Assembly (NCBI RefSeq): GCF_900129755.1
Contig: NZ_FQWT01000006.1
Location: 205,328 to 269,327 of the forward strand
Source: Chryseobacterium oranimense
GTDB lineage: Bacteria; Bacteroidota; Bacteroidia; Flavobacteriales; Weeksellaceae
DNA: 64,000 nt
Direction of reading: 5' to 3'
Positions 8,787-17,755 of this stretch are shown in pieces (position 1 is the first letter of the stretch; every line of letters begins with the position of its first letter). The position numbers and the translations under genes were made by a program. The notes below the pieces were generated by a model. That model saw only the letters and a list, made by a program, of their open reading frames with translations, was not told the DNA's origin and ran no database searches.

Positions 8787-9433
8787 ATGGAAAAATTATT
8801 AGAACAATTTGGAGCAACCTCCACAGAACGTGTAGAGAATGCACTTCTAAAATTACAACAGGGAAAAGGAATTCTTCTGGTAGATGATGAAACCGCGAAA
8901 ATGAAGGCGATATCATCTTTCCCGCATCCACCATTACAGAAAAGGACATGGCACTCCTGATCCGCGAATGCAGCGGAATCGTCTGCTTATGTATATCAGA
9001 GGAAAAAAGCAGGCACCTGAACCTCCGTCCGATGGTGGAAACCAACAATTCCAAAAATCAGACAGCATTTACCATTTCTATTGAAGCCAAAGAAGGGGTT
9101 GAATCCGGGGTTTCAGCTAAGGACCGTGTAACAACGATCAGAACGGCTGTAGCAGAAAATGCAGTGGCAGATCATATCGCAAGTCCGGGGCATGTTTTCC
9201 CTCTGATTGCTAAAAAAGGCGGCGTTTTCGAAAGACGCGGCCATACGGAAGGCAGCGTAGATCTTGTAAAAATGGCCAATCTGGGTGACGATGCCGTACT
9301 TTGTGAACTAACGAATGAAGACGGTTCTATGGCAAGACTTCCTGAAATTGTAGACTTTGCTGTCAAAAAAGAGATGAGCGTCGTGACCATTGAAGATATT
9401 TATGCTTACCGTAAAATGGTAATGAGCAATTAA
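8787..9433 (+). pseudogene. ribB: 3,4-dihydroxy-2-butanone-4-phosphate synthase, frameshifted ribB
   Basis: RibB turns ribulose 5-phosphate into the four-carbon precursor of riboflavin. The frame from ATG 8787 begins MEKLLEQFGATSTERV and reads LLVDDE, then goes off-family. The -1 frame resumes with R-E-N-E-G-D-I-I-F-P, the family's active-site loop, and continues through SGIVCLCISEEKS, the GHVFPLIAKKGGVFERRGHT motif and a normal C-terminus at 9433. Adding one A in the A tract at 8890-8892 gives D-D-E-N-R-E-N-E-G-D and a normal protein of about 215 residues. As written, translation stops at TGA 8957-8959. The FMN riboswitch upstream confirms the pathway. A sequencing error is a serious alternative, since riboflavin synthesis is normally essential unless another ribB/ribBA exists. 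Confidence 0.88.
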
Positions 9434-9460
9434 ACTTTAAACATTTTTAACGCACAAATT

Positions 9461-9490
9461 CGCCTACTGATATGATCAGCAGGCGTTTTT
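9461..9490 (+). terminator. Terminator after ribB
   Basis: The 11-base arms CGCCTACTGAT and ATCAGCAGGCG, with one mismatch, surround a three-base loop. A T run follows, 27 bases past the ribB stop. This closes the riboswitch-controlled unit. Confidence 0.8.
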
Positions 9491-9570
9491 ATTAAAAATT
9501 TAACCAAAAACAAATAAAATTATCATTTCAATACTATATTTTAATTATTTTTACAAAAAAAATCTTAACC

Positions 9571-10572
9571 ATGAAAAAATCTTTACTCCTTTTATTAGGA
9601 GCATCTGCCCTGTTTTCTGCGCAGATCACGCTTACAAAAGCAGCCAACGACCCTATTTCCGGAAACGTTATCAACTACAATCATGTAACCGGACCCGTAA
9701 ACAATTCCGCAACAGGAGCCAACACTACGTTTTCAAACGGAGGCCTTACCATGGGAATTTCGTCAGTGACGACTTATTCTACTCCTACTTCTGCTGAAAT
9801 AACAACATTTCCGGGTTCTACCATTAAAATGATAGACGGAACAACAACCGTTTATTATAAAGCTTCTGCGACTAAACTGGAAATTACAGGAATTATAAAT
9901 CCACAGCTTACCTTAAATTTCAGTGTAGACAATGGTACTTATAACAATTATCCTACTACTTATGGACCGGCACAAAATGACACAGCTAAAGGGACTTTCT
10001 CGTCATCTGTTGCCAACGGATTATTCAGCGGTACAATGAGTGCACAGGCTGATGCTTACGGAACCCTGATTATAGGTAATCGGACATATACTAATGTTCT
10101 TAGAGTAAAATATACGCAGAACCTTAATCTATATTCATCTTTTGATGTTGTTTATGCTAACCCTATCGGAACGGCTACCAATACATCCTATGCTTATTAC
10201 GATGCCACTCACAGATATGCCCTGCTAAATTCTACAAGCGGAAACGTCAGTGTTCCATTGTTGAGCATCAACCAGACAGTAGGCACTGCATTAGCTTTAA
10301 ACGAAGCATTCCTGTCAACCAGCAATACTACAGTAAAAAAAGAAAATTTAGTAGTTTATCCTAACCCTGCACAGGATTTTATCGGTTTCAAAGGAAATAC
10401 AGATAATTACTCCAAAGCAAATATTTACAGCCTGGATGGGAAACTGGTTAAAACATCAGAGGTAAAATCCGGAAACATTCAAATCTCAGATCTTCCGCCA
10501 GCATCTTATTTCATAGAGATCAGCGGAAAAAATGCTGCAGACACAAAGAATACAAAGTTCATCAAGAAATAA
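9571..10572 (+). CDS. Secreted T9SS-sorted protein of unknown function
   Basis: The 333-residue product has an N-terminal signal peptide (KKSLLLLLGASALFSAQ) and a type A Por-secretion sorting domain at the C-terminus. That domain starts at VVYPNPAQDFIGF near residue 265 and ends TKFIKK. The middle 240 residues are rich in Thr, Asn and Ser and look like beta structure, with no catalytic motif I recognise. T9SS cargo crosses the outer membrane and is anchored on the surface or released. It is monocistronic, flanked by terminators on both sides. Confidence 0.85.
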   Translation: MKKSLLLLLGASALFSAQITLTKAANDPISGNVINYNHVTGPVNNSATGANTTFSNGGLTMGISSVTTYSTPTSAEITTFPGSTIKMIDGTTTVYYKASATKLEITGIINPQLTLNFSVDNGTYNNYPTTYGPAQNDTAKGTFSSSVANGLFSGTMSAQADAYGTLIIGNRTYTNVLRVKYTQNLNLYSSFDVVYANPIGTATNTSYAYYDATHRYALLNSTSGNVSVPLLSINQTVGTALALNEAFLSTSNTTVKKENLVVYPNPAQDFIGFKGNTDNYSKANIYSLDGKLVKTSEVKSGNIQISDLPPASYFIEISGKNAADTKNTKFIKK

Positions 10573-10580
10573 TAAAAACA

Positions 10581-10612
10581 AAATCCCCGCTCCTACAAAG
10601 GAACGGGGATTT
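10581..10612. terminator. Bidirectional terminator between convergent genes
   Basis: The nine-base arms AAATCCCCG and CGGGGATTT enclose a loop with a further three-pair stem (TCC/GGA). A runs on one side and T-rich sequence on the other suit both the T9SS cargo gene (plus strand) and the TonB-type receptor gene (minus strand) that meet here. Confidence 0.8.
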
Positions 10613-10636
10613 CTTATTAACATTCAAAAACAGCTT

Positions 10637-12724
10637 TTAAAAAGTAGCCGCAGGAGCTGTTTCATTATTCAACTTTCTCTGTAGTTCTGTTTTCTTTCCT
10701 TTTGAGAAATCAAAGCTAACTCCCAGAACAAACATCGATTTGTTATTCATAATCCTGGTATGAACATTATAATCTACCAGACTTTCCGGTAGACTTTTTG
10801 TTTTATATTCTGAAGGCATACCGATCCAGTACATTCCTGCGGTAAAACTCCAGCTTTTCAGCCTGTAACTGGCAAAGAAGTGATTCTGGTTCTCATTGGT
10901 ATTAAGGAAAGCTCCGCTAAGCGTATACACCGGAATGTTTACCATATACTGCACACTGAACGATTTATATTCTGAAGAAACCGAAAAATTATTCGCTAGA
11001 TAATCATTCTTGATCAGTGCACCTTTACTCGTTCTTAAAGTTTCTGAAGTCGGTGTCAGTACAGCCTTTATTACAAGCAGACTGCTTCCAAACGGCTTAT
11101 AGGAGCCGGACAGCTGTATCCCATACCGCTGGGAATTTTTCCCGTTTTCATAAGTCAGTGCATAACCTCCGAAAGTATCATCCAGAACATAATACTGATT
11201 GATCACACGATCTGTATACCGGTAGAAAAGGGAAGCATTAAAATCGAATTTCTTATTATTAAAAGAATAAATTAAATTATTGGAAAAATTCTGCTGGGAC
11301 TTGAGAAAAGGATTCCCTTTCTGCACAATGTTCGGTGCCAGCTGAACCACGTTACTGCTGAGTGCGCTGCTCCAAGGACTTGTAGGGCTGTAGCTGCTTG
11401 TCAATCTCAGACTCTGATTGTTTTTAAGCTGATAACCTAAAATAACCTTAGGAGTAAATGACCATTCATCGAAAGTGTTTGCCGCACTTTTATTATGGAT
11501 ATTCGTAAGTCCCGCACCGACTCTGTAGCTGAATTTATCCGCTTTCCCTGAGAATTCTGTATAAAAATACTGCTCCAGATAATTAACGCTGTATTCCGAA
11601 TGCCCTGCAAGATTATTCAGATCATTAGAAATAGCAGTGCTTGAAATTCGGTAGCCGGAAGAAAGTTTTCCCGCCTTAAAATCATGGGTATGGGCAAGTT
11701 CACCGACAAAATTAGTCTGCTCGGTTTTCAGGATCATATCGTTGTCGTACACCGAAACTTCAGATGGAACAATCCACTCTCTGGCAGATTCAGTTGTATT
11801 GGTGCTGTAATGAGAGCCTACCGCATTTAAGCTGAGTTCATCCTTAGAACCAATCTTTTTAGAATAATACAGATCCAGCTTAGGAATAGCATAACTTGAG
11901 CCGCTGTTTTTAAACATTTCATGCTCTTCTCTGAAGCTATCTTTGGTAAATACACTTTCTCCGGTGCCTTTTGAAAACCTGCTTAGGATATCCATATTCA
12001 GTTTAGCCTGGAAAGCATATTGATCGGGAACCATGCGGGTATAGCGCAAAGCAATATTCTGAGAAGTATATCCGAAATGATCTTTTCTGTTCTCATCCGA
12101 ACGGTAATGCTCGCCATTCAGCTGATAATCATAAATGCTCTGAACCTGTCTGTCATCGTAATCCCTTAAATTAAAGAAATATTCCAGTCCAAAATTATTC
12201 TTCCCTTTCGTAAAATTAGCGTAGGCAGATGCATTCACAAATCCAGTGGTTAATCCAGACATGGTATCTACTCCAAAAACATAGCCTGTTTCATTGGATT
12301 TTGTAATAATATTGATCACTGTTTCTGCTCTTGAAGCCCATCTCGCAGGCGGAATATCATAATACTCCACTCTTACTACTTCACTTGGGGCCACACTGCG
12401 GATCTGAAGATCTGTAGCCTCTATCCCATTGATCAGAAACAGAGCAGTTCCGCCCTTCGTGCTTATGATCGTATTAGAAACAGGGTCAAGCTGCAGTTCC
12501 GGCAAAGTCTGCAGCAGGTCTTTTGCATATCTTGCTTTCTCCAAAGCCTCTTTATCAAAAGTGTAAACAGATTTGTCCGCAAACTGTTTCTTACGTTGAG
12601 ATTTCAGGATCACTTCCTGGATTTCTTTTGTGGCTCCCTGTCCAATAGTATCATTTTTTGCGGCTTTCTGCGAAAACACAAAAACTCCACAAAGGAAAAA
12701 CACAGGATATAGAACTTTTTTCAT
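10637..12724 (-). CDS. TonB-dependent receptor-like outer-membrane beta-barrel protein
   Basis: Read from ATG 12724 the protein is about 695 residues, with a signal peptide (MKKVLYPVFFLCGVFVFSQ). A plug-like segment follows (IQEVILKSQRKKQF, then LLQTLPELQLDPVSNTIISTKGGTALFLINGIEATD and the YYDIPPARWASRAETVINIITK motif), and then a long beta-barrel with alternating aromatic strands. It lacks the N-terminal carboxypeptidase-like domain of large SusC proteins and has no SusD neighbour, so the substrate is open. A longer start at 12775 would place extra residues before the signal peptide and is less likely. It is convergent with the T9SS gene and divergent from the DUF3575 gene. Confidence 0.85.
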   Translation of the reverse strand: MKKVLYPVFFLCGVFVFSQKAAKNDTIGQGATKEIQEVILKSQRKKQFADKSVYTFDKEALEKARYAKDLLQTLPELQLDPVSNTIISTKGGTALFLINGIEATDLQIRSVAPSEVVRVEYYDIPPARWASRAETVINIITKSNETGYVFGVDTMSGLTTGFVNASAYANFTKGKNNFGLEYFFNLRDYDDRQVQSIYDYQLNGEHYRSDENRKDHFGYTSQNIALRYTRMVPDQYAFQAKLNMDILSRFSKGTGESVFTKDSFREEHEMFKNSGSSYAIPKLDLYYSKKIGSKDELSLNAVGSHYSTNTTESAREWIVPSEVSVYDNDMILKTEQTNFVGELAHTHDFKAGKLSSGYRISSTAISNDLNNLAGHSEYSVNYLEQYFYTEFSGKADKFSYRVGAGLTNIHNKSAANTFDEWSFTPKVILGYQLKNNQSLRLTSSYSPTSPWSSALSSNVVQLAPNIVQKGNPFLKSQQNFSNNLIYSFNNKKFDFNASLFYRYTDRVINQYYVLDDTFGGYALTYENGKNSQRYGIQLSGSYKPFGSSLLVIKAVLTPTSETLRTSKGALIKNDYLANNFSVSSEYKSFSVQYMVNIPVYTLSGAFLNTNENQNHFFASYRLKSWSFTAGMYWIGMPSEYKTKSLPESLVDYNVHTRIMNNKSMFVLGVSFDFSKGKKTELQRKLNNETAPAATF

Positions 12725-12976
12725 ATTCAGAAATAAAATGATTTTGATAAAAATAAGACATATAAGATCCGGCATTTGTTACATCGCTTTTAAGCTTTTA
12801 TTGAAAAATAAAGACAAACCACTAGGTTTCAAGCCTCTGTATCTGTCACATTAATAATACAGCACTAACAATAATCATTTAAACACTTTAAAGCAAAAAA
12901 TTGAATCATATTGAAATATTATTGATTTATTGCCCGTTTTTTGCTGATACTATTTTACATCACAAAATATAAAGTC

Positions 12977-13729
12977 ATGAAAAAGCTCCTCATCTTAATT
13001 CCCTGTTTTCTGTTTTCAGAAGCAGATGCACAGGAACTTCAGGCTGTTCCCACCGAAAAAATGAATATAATCAAAACGAATGTGACAGCCTATGCCTTCA
13101 GAAATATCAACCTGTCTTACGAAAGAGCGATCAACCAATGGTTTTCTCTCAATATAGGTTTTGGAACAATGACTCAGGGGAAAGTACCCTTCATTAATGC
13201 CTTTTTGAAAGATGAAGATGAAAAAAGATTTCAGAATCTGAGGGTTAAGGCCACAAACTTCACTATCGAACCAAGGTTTTACATTGGAAAAGGATATGGA
13301 AAAGGTTTTTATTTTGCCCCTTATTACCGGTATTCCGACGTCTCGTCCAACAGCTTTGATTTTTATTACGATTATGATGCTATTGATGGAAATACTTATC
13401 AGATACCGCTTAAAGGCCAGGGAAGCACCAGCGGAAACAGTGGCGGGCTAATGGTAGGCGTACAATTCTTTCTTACCCGAAGCCAGAATCTGGTGCTGGA
13501 TTTCTGGATCGCAGGCGCCCATTACGGAAGCGGAAAAGGCGATTTCACCATGACCAGCAATTATACATTAACCCCGGAAATGCAGGCCCAGCTTAAAAAA
13601 GAAATTGAAAACCTTGATATTCCTTTTGTAGATTACACAGTAGAAACCAATGCCAATGGAGCAAAAGTAAAAGTGGACGGGCCGTGGGCAGGCTTCAGAA
13701 GTGGACTGTCTATTGGTTACAGGTTTTAA
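12977..13729 (+). CDS. DUF3575-like outer-membrane beta-barrel protein
   Basis: From ATG 12977 the protein is 250 residues, with signal peptide MKKLLILIPCFLFSEADAQ. The mature part starts with KMNIIKTNVTAYAFRNINLSYERAI, typical of DUF3575 and related Bacteroidota barrels. Strands with alternating aromatics follow (FTIEPRFYIG, YFAPYYRYSD, GLMVGVQFFL), and the protein ends in an aromatic C-terminal strand (GLSIGYRF). It is predicted to sit in the outer membrane. No cargo or partner is evident. A terminator follows it. Confidence 0.75.
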   Translation: MKKLLILIPCFLFSEADAQELQAVPTEKMNIIKTNVTAYAFRNINLSYERAINQWFSLNIGFGTMTQGKVPFINAFLKDEDEKRFQNLRVKATNFTIEPRFYIGKGYGKGFYFAPYYRYSDVSSNSFDFYYDYDAIDGNTYQIPLKGQGSTSGNSGGLMVGVQFFLTRSQNLVLDFWIAGAHYGSGKGDFTMTSNYTLTPEMQAQLKKEIENLDIPFVDYTVETNANGAKVKVDGPWAGFRSGLSIGYRF

Positions 13730-13751
13730 AATGATAATTAAATAGCACCGA

Positions 13752-13780
13752 AAACCGTTCTTTTAAGGACGGTTTAATAA
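13752..13780 (+). terminator. Terminator after the DUF3575 gene
   Basis: The arms AAACCGTTC and GGACGGTTT pair across a short loop, allowing one G-T pair, and AT-rich sequence follows. It lies 23 bases beyond the stop codon. A TATCTTGG at 13795-13802, one change from the -7 consensus, may start the next gene's transcript. Confidence 0.65.
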
Positions 13781-13821
13781 TTTCCTGAATTTTGTATCTT
13801 GGCTCATTATCTCTATTATTT

Positions 13822-15114
13822 ATGAATTCATCATCTATAACTACCGCTCAAAGAATCAAAGCCATCGTAGGCGGATCTATCGGAAACCTTGTTGAGTGGT
13901 ATGACTGGTATGCCTATGCTGCTTTTGCCATTTATTTTTCCAATTCGTTTTTTCCGGATTCGGATCTTAATGCCCAGCTGATGAATACAGCAGGTATCTT
14001 TGCCGTAGGTTTTCTGATGAGACCAATCGGCGGCTGGGTATTTGGAAGTATTGCCGATAAAATCGGAAGAAAAAAAGCGATGACGCTTTCTGTCCTGCTG
14101 ATGTCTTTTGGTTCGCTTCTTATTGCACTTACCCCCACTTATAAGACTATAGGAATTTTAGCACCTGCCCTGTTGCTTCTTGCAAGGCTATTACAAGGAT
14201 TAAGTGTCGGTGGTGAATATGGTGTTTCCGCCACTTATCTGAGCGAAATGGCTTCAGAAAACCGCAGGGGTTTTTATTCAAGCTTTCAGTATGTAACGCT
14301 TATAGGCGGGCAGCTGATCGCGTTAGGAATTCAATTGATTCTGCAAAAACTACTTTTAACGGAAACTCAGCTCGAAGAATGGGGATGGAGAATTCCATTT
14401 GTGATTGGGGCACTGCTTTCGGTGATTGCTTTGTACCTGAGAGCTAATCTTCATGAGACCGAAGCTTTTGAAAACAAAAAAGAGGTTAATGAAAAGAAAA
14501 AAGGAACTGTTACAGAGCTTCTGAAACATCCTAAAGCCTTGCTTACAGTAGTTGGACTGACTTTAGGCGGAACCCTGGCATTCTATACTTACACAACTTA
14601 CATGCAGAAGTTTTTAGTCAATACTGTTCATCTTACCAAAGAACAGTCGACACTGATCTCGTTTGTCTCATTATTTATATTTGCCTGTCTGCAGCCTGCT
14701 TTCGGAGCGCTTTCCGATAAAATCGGAAGAAGGCCGTTGCTTCTAGGCTTTGGTATTCTGGGTACCCTGTTCACCGTTCCGCTTCTCACTGCTTTAAGCA
14801 CCACAACATCGATGTGGACTGCATTTTTCCTGATCATGGCCGCCTTGATTATTGTCAGTGGCTACACTTCTATTAATGCAGTGGTAAAAGCTGAACTTTT
14901 TCCGTCAGAGATCAGAGCTCTTGGCGTAGGACTTCCATACGCTCTTACAGTAGCTATTTTCGGAGGAACAGCCGAATATATTGCCCTTTGGTTCAAGCAG
15001 TCCGGAACAGAACCATACTTCTACTGGTATATTACCGGATGTATTTTGTTCTCGTTAATCGTTTATGCGGGAATGAAGGACACTAAGAAAACCTCAGCTC
15101 TGGATAAGGACTAG
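13822..15114 (+). CDS. MFS transporter, metabolite:H+ symporter type
   Basis: From ATG 13822 the protein is 430 residues with about twelve hydrophobic helices. The start of helix 1 (GGSIGNLVEWYDWYAYAAFA) and the loop 2-3 motif GSIADKIGRKKAM are characteristic of the MHS branch, which includes alpha-ketoglutarate (KgtP) and proline/betaine permeases. A second copy of the loop motif, GALSDKIGRRPLL, opens the C-terminal half. It resides in the inner membrane. Substrate is likely an organic acid or amino-acid derivative, but the sequence does not settle which. The upstream alternative start (TTG 13792) would precede the probable promoter and is rejected. Confidence 0.88.
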   Translation: MNSSSITTAQRIKAIVGGSIGNLVEWYDWYAYAAFAIYFSNSFFPDSDLNAQLMNTAGIFAVGFLMRPIGGWVFGSIADKIGRKKAMTLSVLLMSFGSLLIALTPTYKTIGILAPALLLLARLLQGLSVGGEYGVSATYLSEMASENRRGFYSSFQYVTLIGGQLIALGIQLILQKLLLTETQLEEWGWRIPFVIGALLSVIALYLRANLHETEAFENKKEVNEKKKGTVTELLKHPKALLTVVGLTLGGTLAFYTYTTYMQKFLVNTVHLTKEQSTLISFVSLFIFACLQPAFGALSDKIGRRPLLLGFGILGTLFTVPLLTALSTTTSMWTAFFLIMAALIIVSGYTSINAVVKAELFPSEIRALGVGLPYALTVAIFGGTAEYIALWFKQSGTEPYFYWYITGCILFSLIVYAGMKDTKKTSALDKD

Positions 15115-15123
15115 GAAACAAAC

Positions 15124-15170
15124 ATATAAAAGATAGCGCCGCAGATTCTCTGCGGCGCCATCTTTTATAT
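15124..15170. terminator. Strong bidirectional terminator
   Basis: A near-perfect 22-base inverted repeat with GC-rich heart GCGCCGCAGA/TCTGCGGCGC, a TTC loop and A/T tails (ATATAAAAGAT/ATCTTTTATAT) lies between the convergent MFS gene and the small gene at 15172. It can serve both. Confidence 0.9.
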
Positions 15171-15171
15171 C

Positions 15172-15384
15172 TTAATGGTAAGCCTTTTTAAATTTCTCCA
15201 CCATGCTATCCAGATTATGACGCTGGACATATACACTTTTTATTTCCTGGTATCTGGGTGACTTGTAAAAAACCTCATGAAAATCCATGCTTCCGTTCCC
15301 TACTTTCACTACTTTCTGTACGTCGATATTCAGTTTTTTCAGCTCGTCTTTAAAGACTTTAAATTCATCTTGTATATTGTTCAT
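15172..15384 (-). CDS. Small hypothetical protein (70 residues)
   Basis: The frame encodes a charged, mostly helical 70-residue protein (MNNIQDEFKVFKDELKKLN at the N-terminus, MVEKFKKAYH at the C-terminus). It has no signal peptide and matches no family I know. It starts with ATG, ends directly at a strong terminator hairpin and occupies space no other gene uses, so it is likely real. Function is unknown. Confidence 0.55.
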   Translation of the reverse strand: MNNIQDEFKVFKDELKKLNIDVQKVVKVGNGSMDFHEVFYKSPRYQEIKSVYVQRHNLDSMVEKFKKAYH

Positions 15385-15847
15385 TTATATTTTTGGATTT
15401 TAGTTAAAAAAAATCAACTTTACACTTTTGCCCCTTCAGTAAAGCGGGGCCACTCTAAATTTGTAATAAAAATAGTGAATTTTTCAATATAATCACAAGG
15501 CGAATGCTATTTTTTTACTCAAATTAACGATTTTGTAGCGATTTTATATTTTTTTACAATGATCAAATAACTTTAAACTCATCACTTCTCCCTGAAAAAT
15601 TGCTTGAAACTACTATCAATAAAGGGAAAATTAATTATTTCCAATAAACAGTATAAAATATTTTTAAGGGGCGATGATTTTTTCCCGAAAATGTTGTTGA
15701 AAATCATACAAAGGATTATGTACAAATGGATTGCAGATTTATAATAACATCAAAATTTAAATATCCTTATAAATATTTTTAAATATCCTGTAACATTTTA
15801 AGAAAGTACTCCTCTAAAAGACAAATTCACCTTAAAATTTTATAGAA
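15385..15847. other. 463-base non-coding region
   Basis: The AT-rich region lies between the divergent 70-residue gene and the hydrolase gene. A GCCCC/GGGGC hairpin near 15431-15450 is the only GC-rich structure. No coding frame, tRNA or repeat was recognised. It presumably holds the promoters of both neighbours, but no clear TAnnTTTG box was identified. Confidence 0.5.
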
Positions 15848-16699
15848 ATGAAAAAATACAGAATCTTCTTTATCCTGATGTTAGTTTTTGCAGCAGCATG
15901 CAATATATTTGGTCAAACCAAGAACTATCCGTTTGAGATAAAAAAGTCAGGTAAAGGAAAAAAATCTATTCTCTTTATTCCCGGGTTTGCCTCTTCAGGA
16001 GAAGTATGGAATGATACGACAGCGAAATTCGAAAAGGATTTTACCTGTTATACACTCACTATGGCAGGATTTGCAGGAGTAAAACCTCAGCCTGATGCCA
16101 CCTTTAAAAATTGGGAAAACGAAATTGCAGCTTACATCAAAGATCAGAAAATTGAACAACTTGTTATTATCGGTCACAGCATGGGAGGTAGCCTGGCTAT
16201 GGCACTGGCCGCAGATTATCCGGAACTCATCTCAAAAATAGTTGTTGTAGATGCCCTTCCCTGTCTCGCCGCATTATCAGATCCAAACTTTAAAGCTAAA
16301 GAGAATAACGACTGTACTGTGACCGTAAATACATTAAAGGCTATGACGGATGAACAATTTAAACAAATGCAGACCGGTGCTATTCCACGACTTGTAGCAG
16401 ATCCTTCCATGCAGGAAACGGTGGTGAACTGGAGTATGAAATCGGACAGGGCAACGTTCGCAAAAATGTACTGTGATTTCTCCAATACTGATCTCAGGGA
16501 AAAAATCCAGCATATACAGTGCCCTGCCCTAGTGCTTCTGGAATCTTATTTTGTTAATTTTAAACCGGCAATTGAAAATCAATATAAAAATTTAAAAAAT
16601 GCTGATATGAGATATGCTTCAAAAGGACTGCATTTTATTATGTACGACGACAAGGAATGGTATCTGGAACAGTTAAATAACTTCTTATTATCCAAATAA
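15848..16699 (+). CDS. Exported alpha/beta hydrolase
   Basis: The 283-residue protein starts with a signal peptide (YRIFFILMLVFAAACNIFG) containing AAC at about residue 18, which might act as a lipobox. The hydrolase core has FIPGFASSGEVW (oxyanion region), the nucleophile motif IGHSMGG near residue 112, and a late His in SKGLHFIMYDD. It should act in the periplasm or on the membrane. Its stop codon shares one base with the ATG of the sigma factor gene, so the two are translationally coupled. Hydrolase substrate unknown. Confidence 0.85.
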   Translation: MKKYRIFFILMLVFAAACNIFGQTKNYPFEIKKSGKGKKSILFIPGFASSGEVWNDTTAKFEKDFTCYTLTMAGFAGVKPQPDATFKNWENEIAAYIKDQKIEQLVIIGHSMGGSLAMALAADYPELISKIVVVDALPCLAALSDPNFKAKENNDCTVTVNTLKAMTDEQFKQMQTGAIPRLVADPSMQETVVNWSMKSDRATFAKMYCDFSNTDLREKIQHIQCPALVLLESYFVNFKPAIENQYKNLKNADMRYASKGLHFIMYDDKEWYLEQLNNFLLSK

Positions 16700-17169
16700 T
16701 GGTATTTGAGGATATATACGAACTGTACTGGCAGAAAATATTCCGTTTATGCATGGGATATGTAAACAATTCCGAGCTCGCACAGGATCTCGCACAGGAA
16801 ACATTCATCATTGTCTGGCAGCAGCTTCCGAAATTCAGGAATGAATCCGGTATCGGGACATGGATCTTCAGAATTGCTTCGAATAACTGTTTAAAGCAGA
16901 TTGAAAAGGAGAAAAAGTTCAGTAAAGCAGACCTTCCTGTTAATCTTGAAGAAAAAAAGCAGGAATCCCTGGAGCCACAGATACAGCTTCTTTACAAGTA
17001 TATTTCTGAGTTACCGGAAACGGACCGGATTATTATTTCCCTGGAACTGGAAGAAGTAAAGCAGGCAGAAATTGCAGGCATCGTAGGATTATCTGAGTCA
17101 AACATACGGGTAAAGATCCACAGGATAAAAGAAAAATTAACTAAAAGATTCAAAGAAAATGGCTACTGA
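16699..17169 (+). CDS. ECF-type RNA polymerase sigma factor
   Basis: The 156-residue protein has sigma region 2 (YWQKIFRLCMGYVNNSELAQDLAQETF, then GTWIFRIASNNCLK) and region 4 (LPETDRIIISLELEE, helix-turn-helix at KQAEIAGIVGLSESNIRVKIHRIKEKL). No region 3 separates them, as expected for extracytoplasmic-function sigma factors. It directs polymerase to a small stress or envelope regulon. It overlaps the hydrolase stop by one base and the next gene's start by eleven bases. This suggests one operon, with the downstream membrane protein as a regulator. Confidence 0.92.
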   Translation: MVFEDIYELYWQKIFRLCMGYVNNSELAQDLAQETFIIVWQQLPKFRNESGIGTWIFRIASNNCLKQIEKEKKFSKADLPVNLEEKKQESLEPQIQLLYKYISELPETDRIIISLELEEVKQAEIAGIVGLSESNIRVKIHRIKEKLTKRFKENGY

Positions 17170-17749
17170 TATAGATTTTAAAAACCTCTGGAAACAGCAG
17201 ACTGCTGAGAAACCCAGTATAGAAGAGCTGCTTGGCAAACTGAAGAGCTTTAAAAAGGAAAACATAAGAAAACTTGTCGCCACCAATATTTTACTGATCA
17301 TAACCTGCATATTCATCGGACTGATATGGTATTATTATCAGCCTCAGATGCTGACAACTAAAATTGGAATTGTAGTGGTTATCGTGGCTATGGTTATTTT
17401 TTTAACTGCCTATAATCAATTGTTTATGAATTTTTACAGGCTTGATAATAATCTGACCAACAATGAGTATCTGCAAAGCCTGTATCTGCTGAAAAACAGG
17501 CAGAAGTTCATGCAGACCACCATGCTGAACCTTTATTTCATTCTTCTCTTCATAGGAATCTATCTTTACATGTACGAATATACATCAAGAATGAAGCTCA
17601 TCTACGCAATAACAACATATGTCGTTACTTTTGTATGGATAGCCATTAACTGGTTCTATTTAAGGCCGAAAACAATAAAGAAGCAGCAGGCAAAAATTAA
17701 CGGATTAATTGATAAATTTGAAGAAATAAACAATCAGTTAAAAGATTAA
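17159..17749 (+). CDS. Membrane protein, putative partner (anti-sigma) of the ECF factor
   Basis: The 196-residue protein has a soluble N-terminal 40 residues (KNLWKQQTAEKPSIEELLGKL), four hydrophobic segments at roughly residues 42-60, 68-86, 120-138 and 148-165, and a charged C-terminal tail. The start overlaps the sigma gene by eleven bases. Anti-sigma factors often sit exactly here and keep a cytoplasmic domain against the sigma factor, so that role is plausible. However, no zinc anti-sigma motif or FecR domain is visible. Homologues with this layout are usually annotated only as membrane proteins. The role is inference from position. Confidence 0.65.
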   Translation: MATDIDFKNLWKQQTAEKPSIEELLGKLKSFKKENIRKLVATNILLIITCIFIGLIWYYYQPQMLTTKIGIVVVIVAMVIFLTAYNQLFMNFYRLDNNLTNNEYLQSLYLLKNRQKFMQTTMLNLYFILLFIGIYLYMYEYTSRMKLIYAITTYVVTFVWIAINWFYLRPKTIKKQQAKINGLIDKFEEINNQLKD

Positions 17750-17755
17750 CTACTA

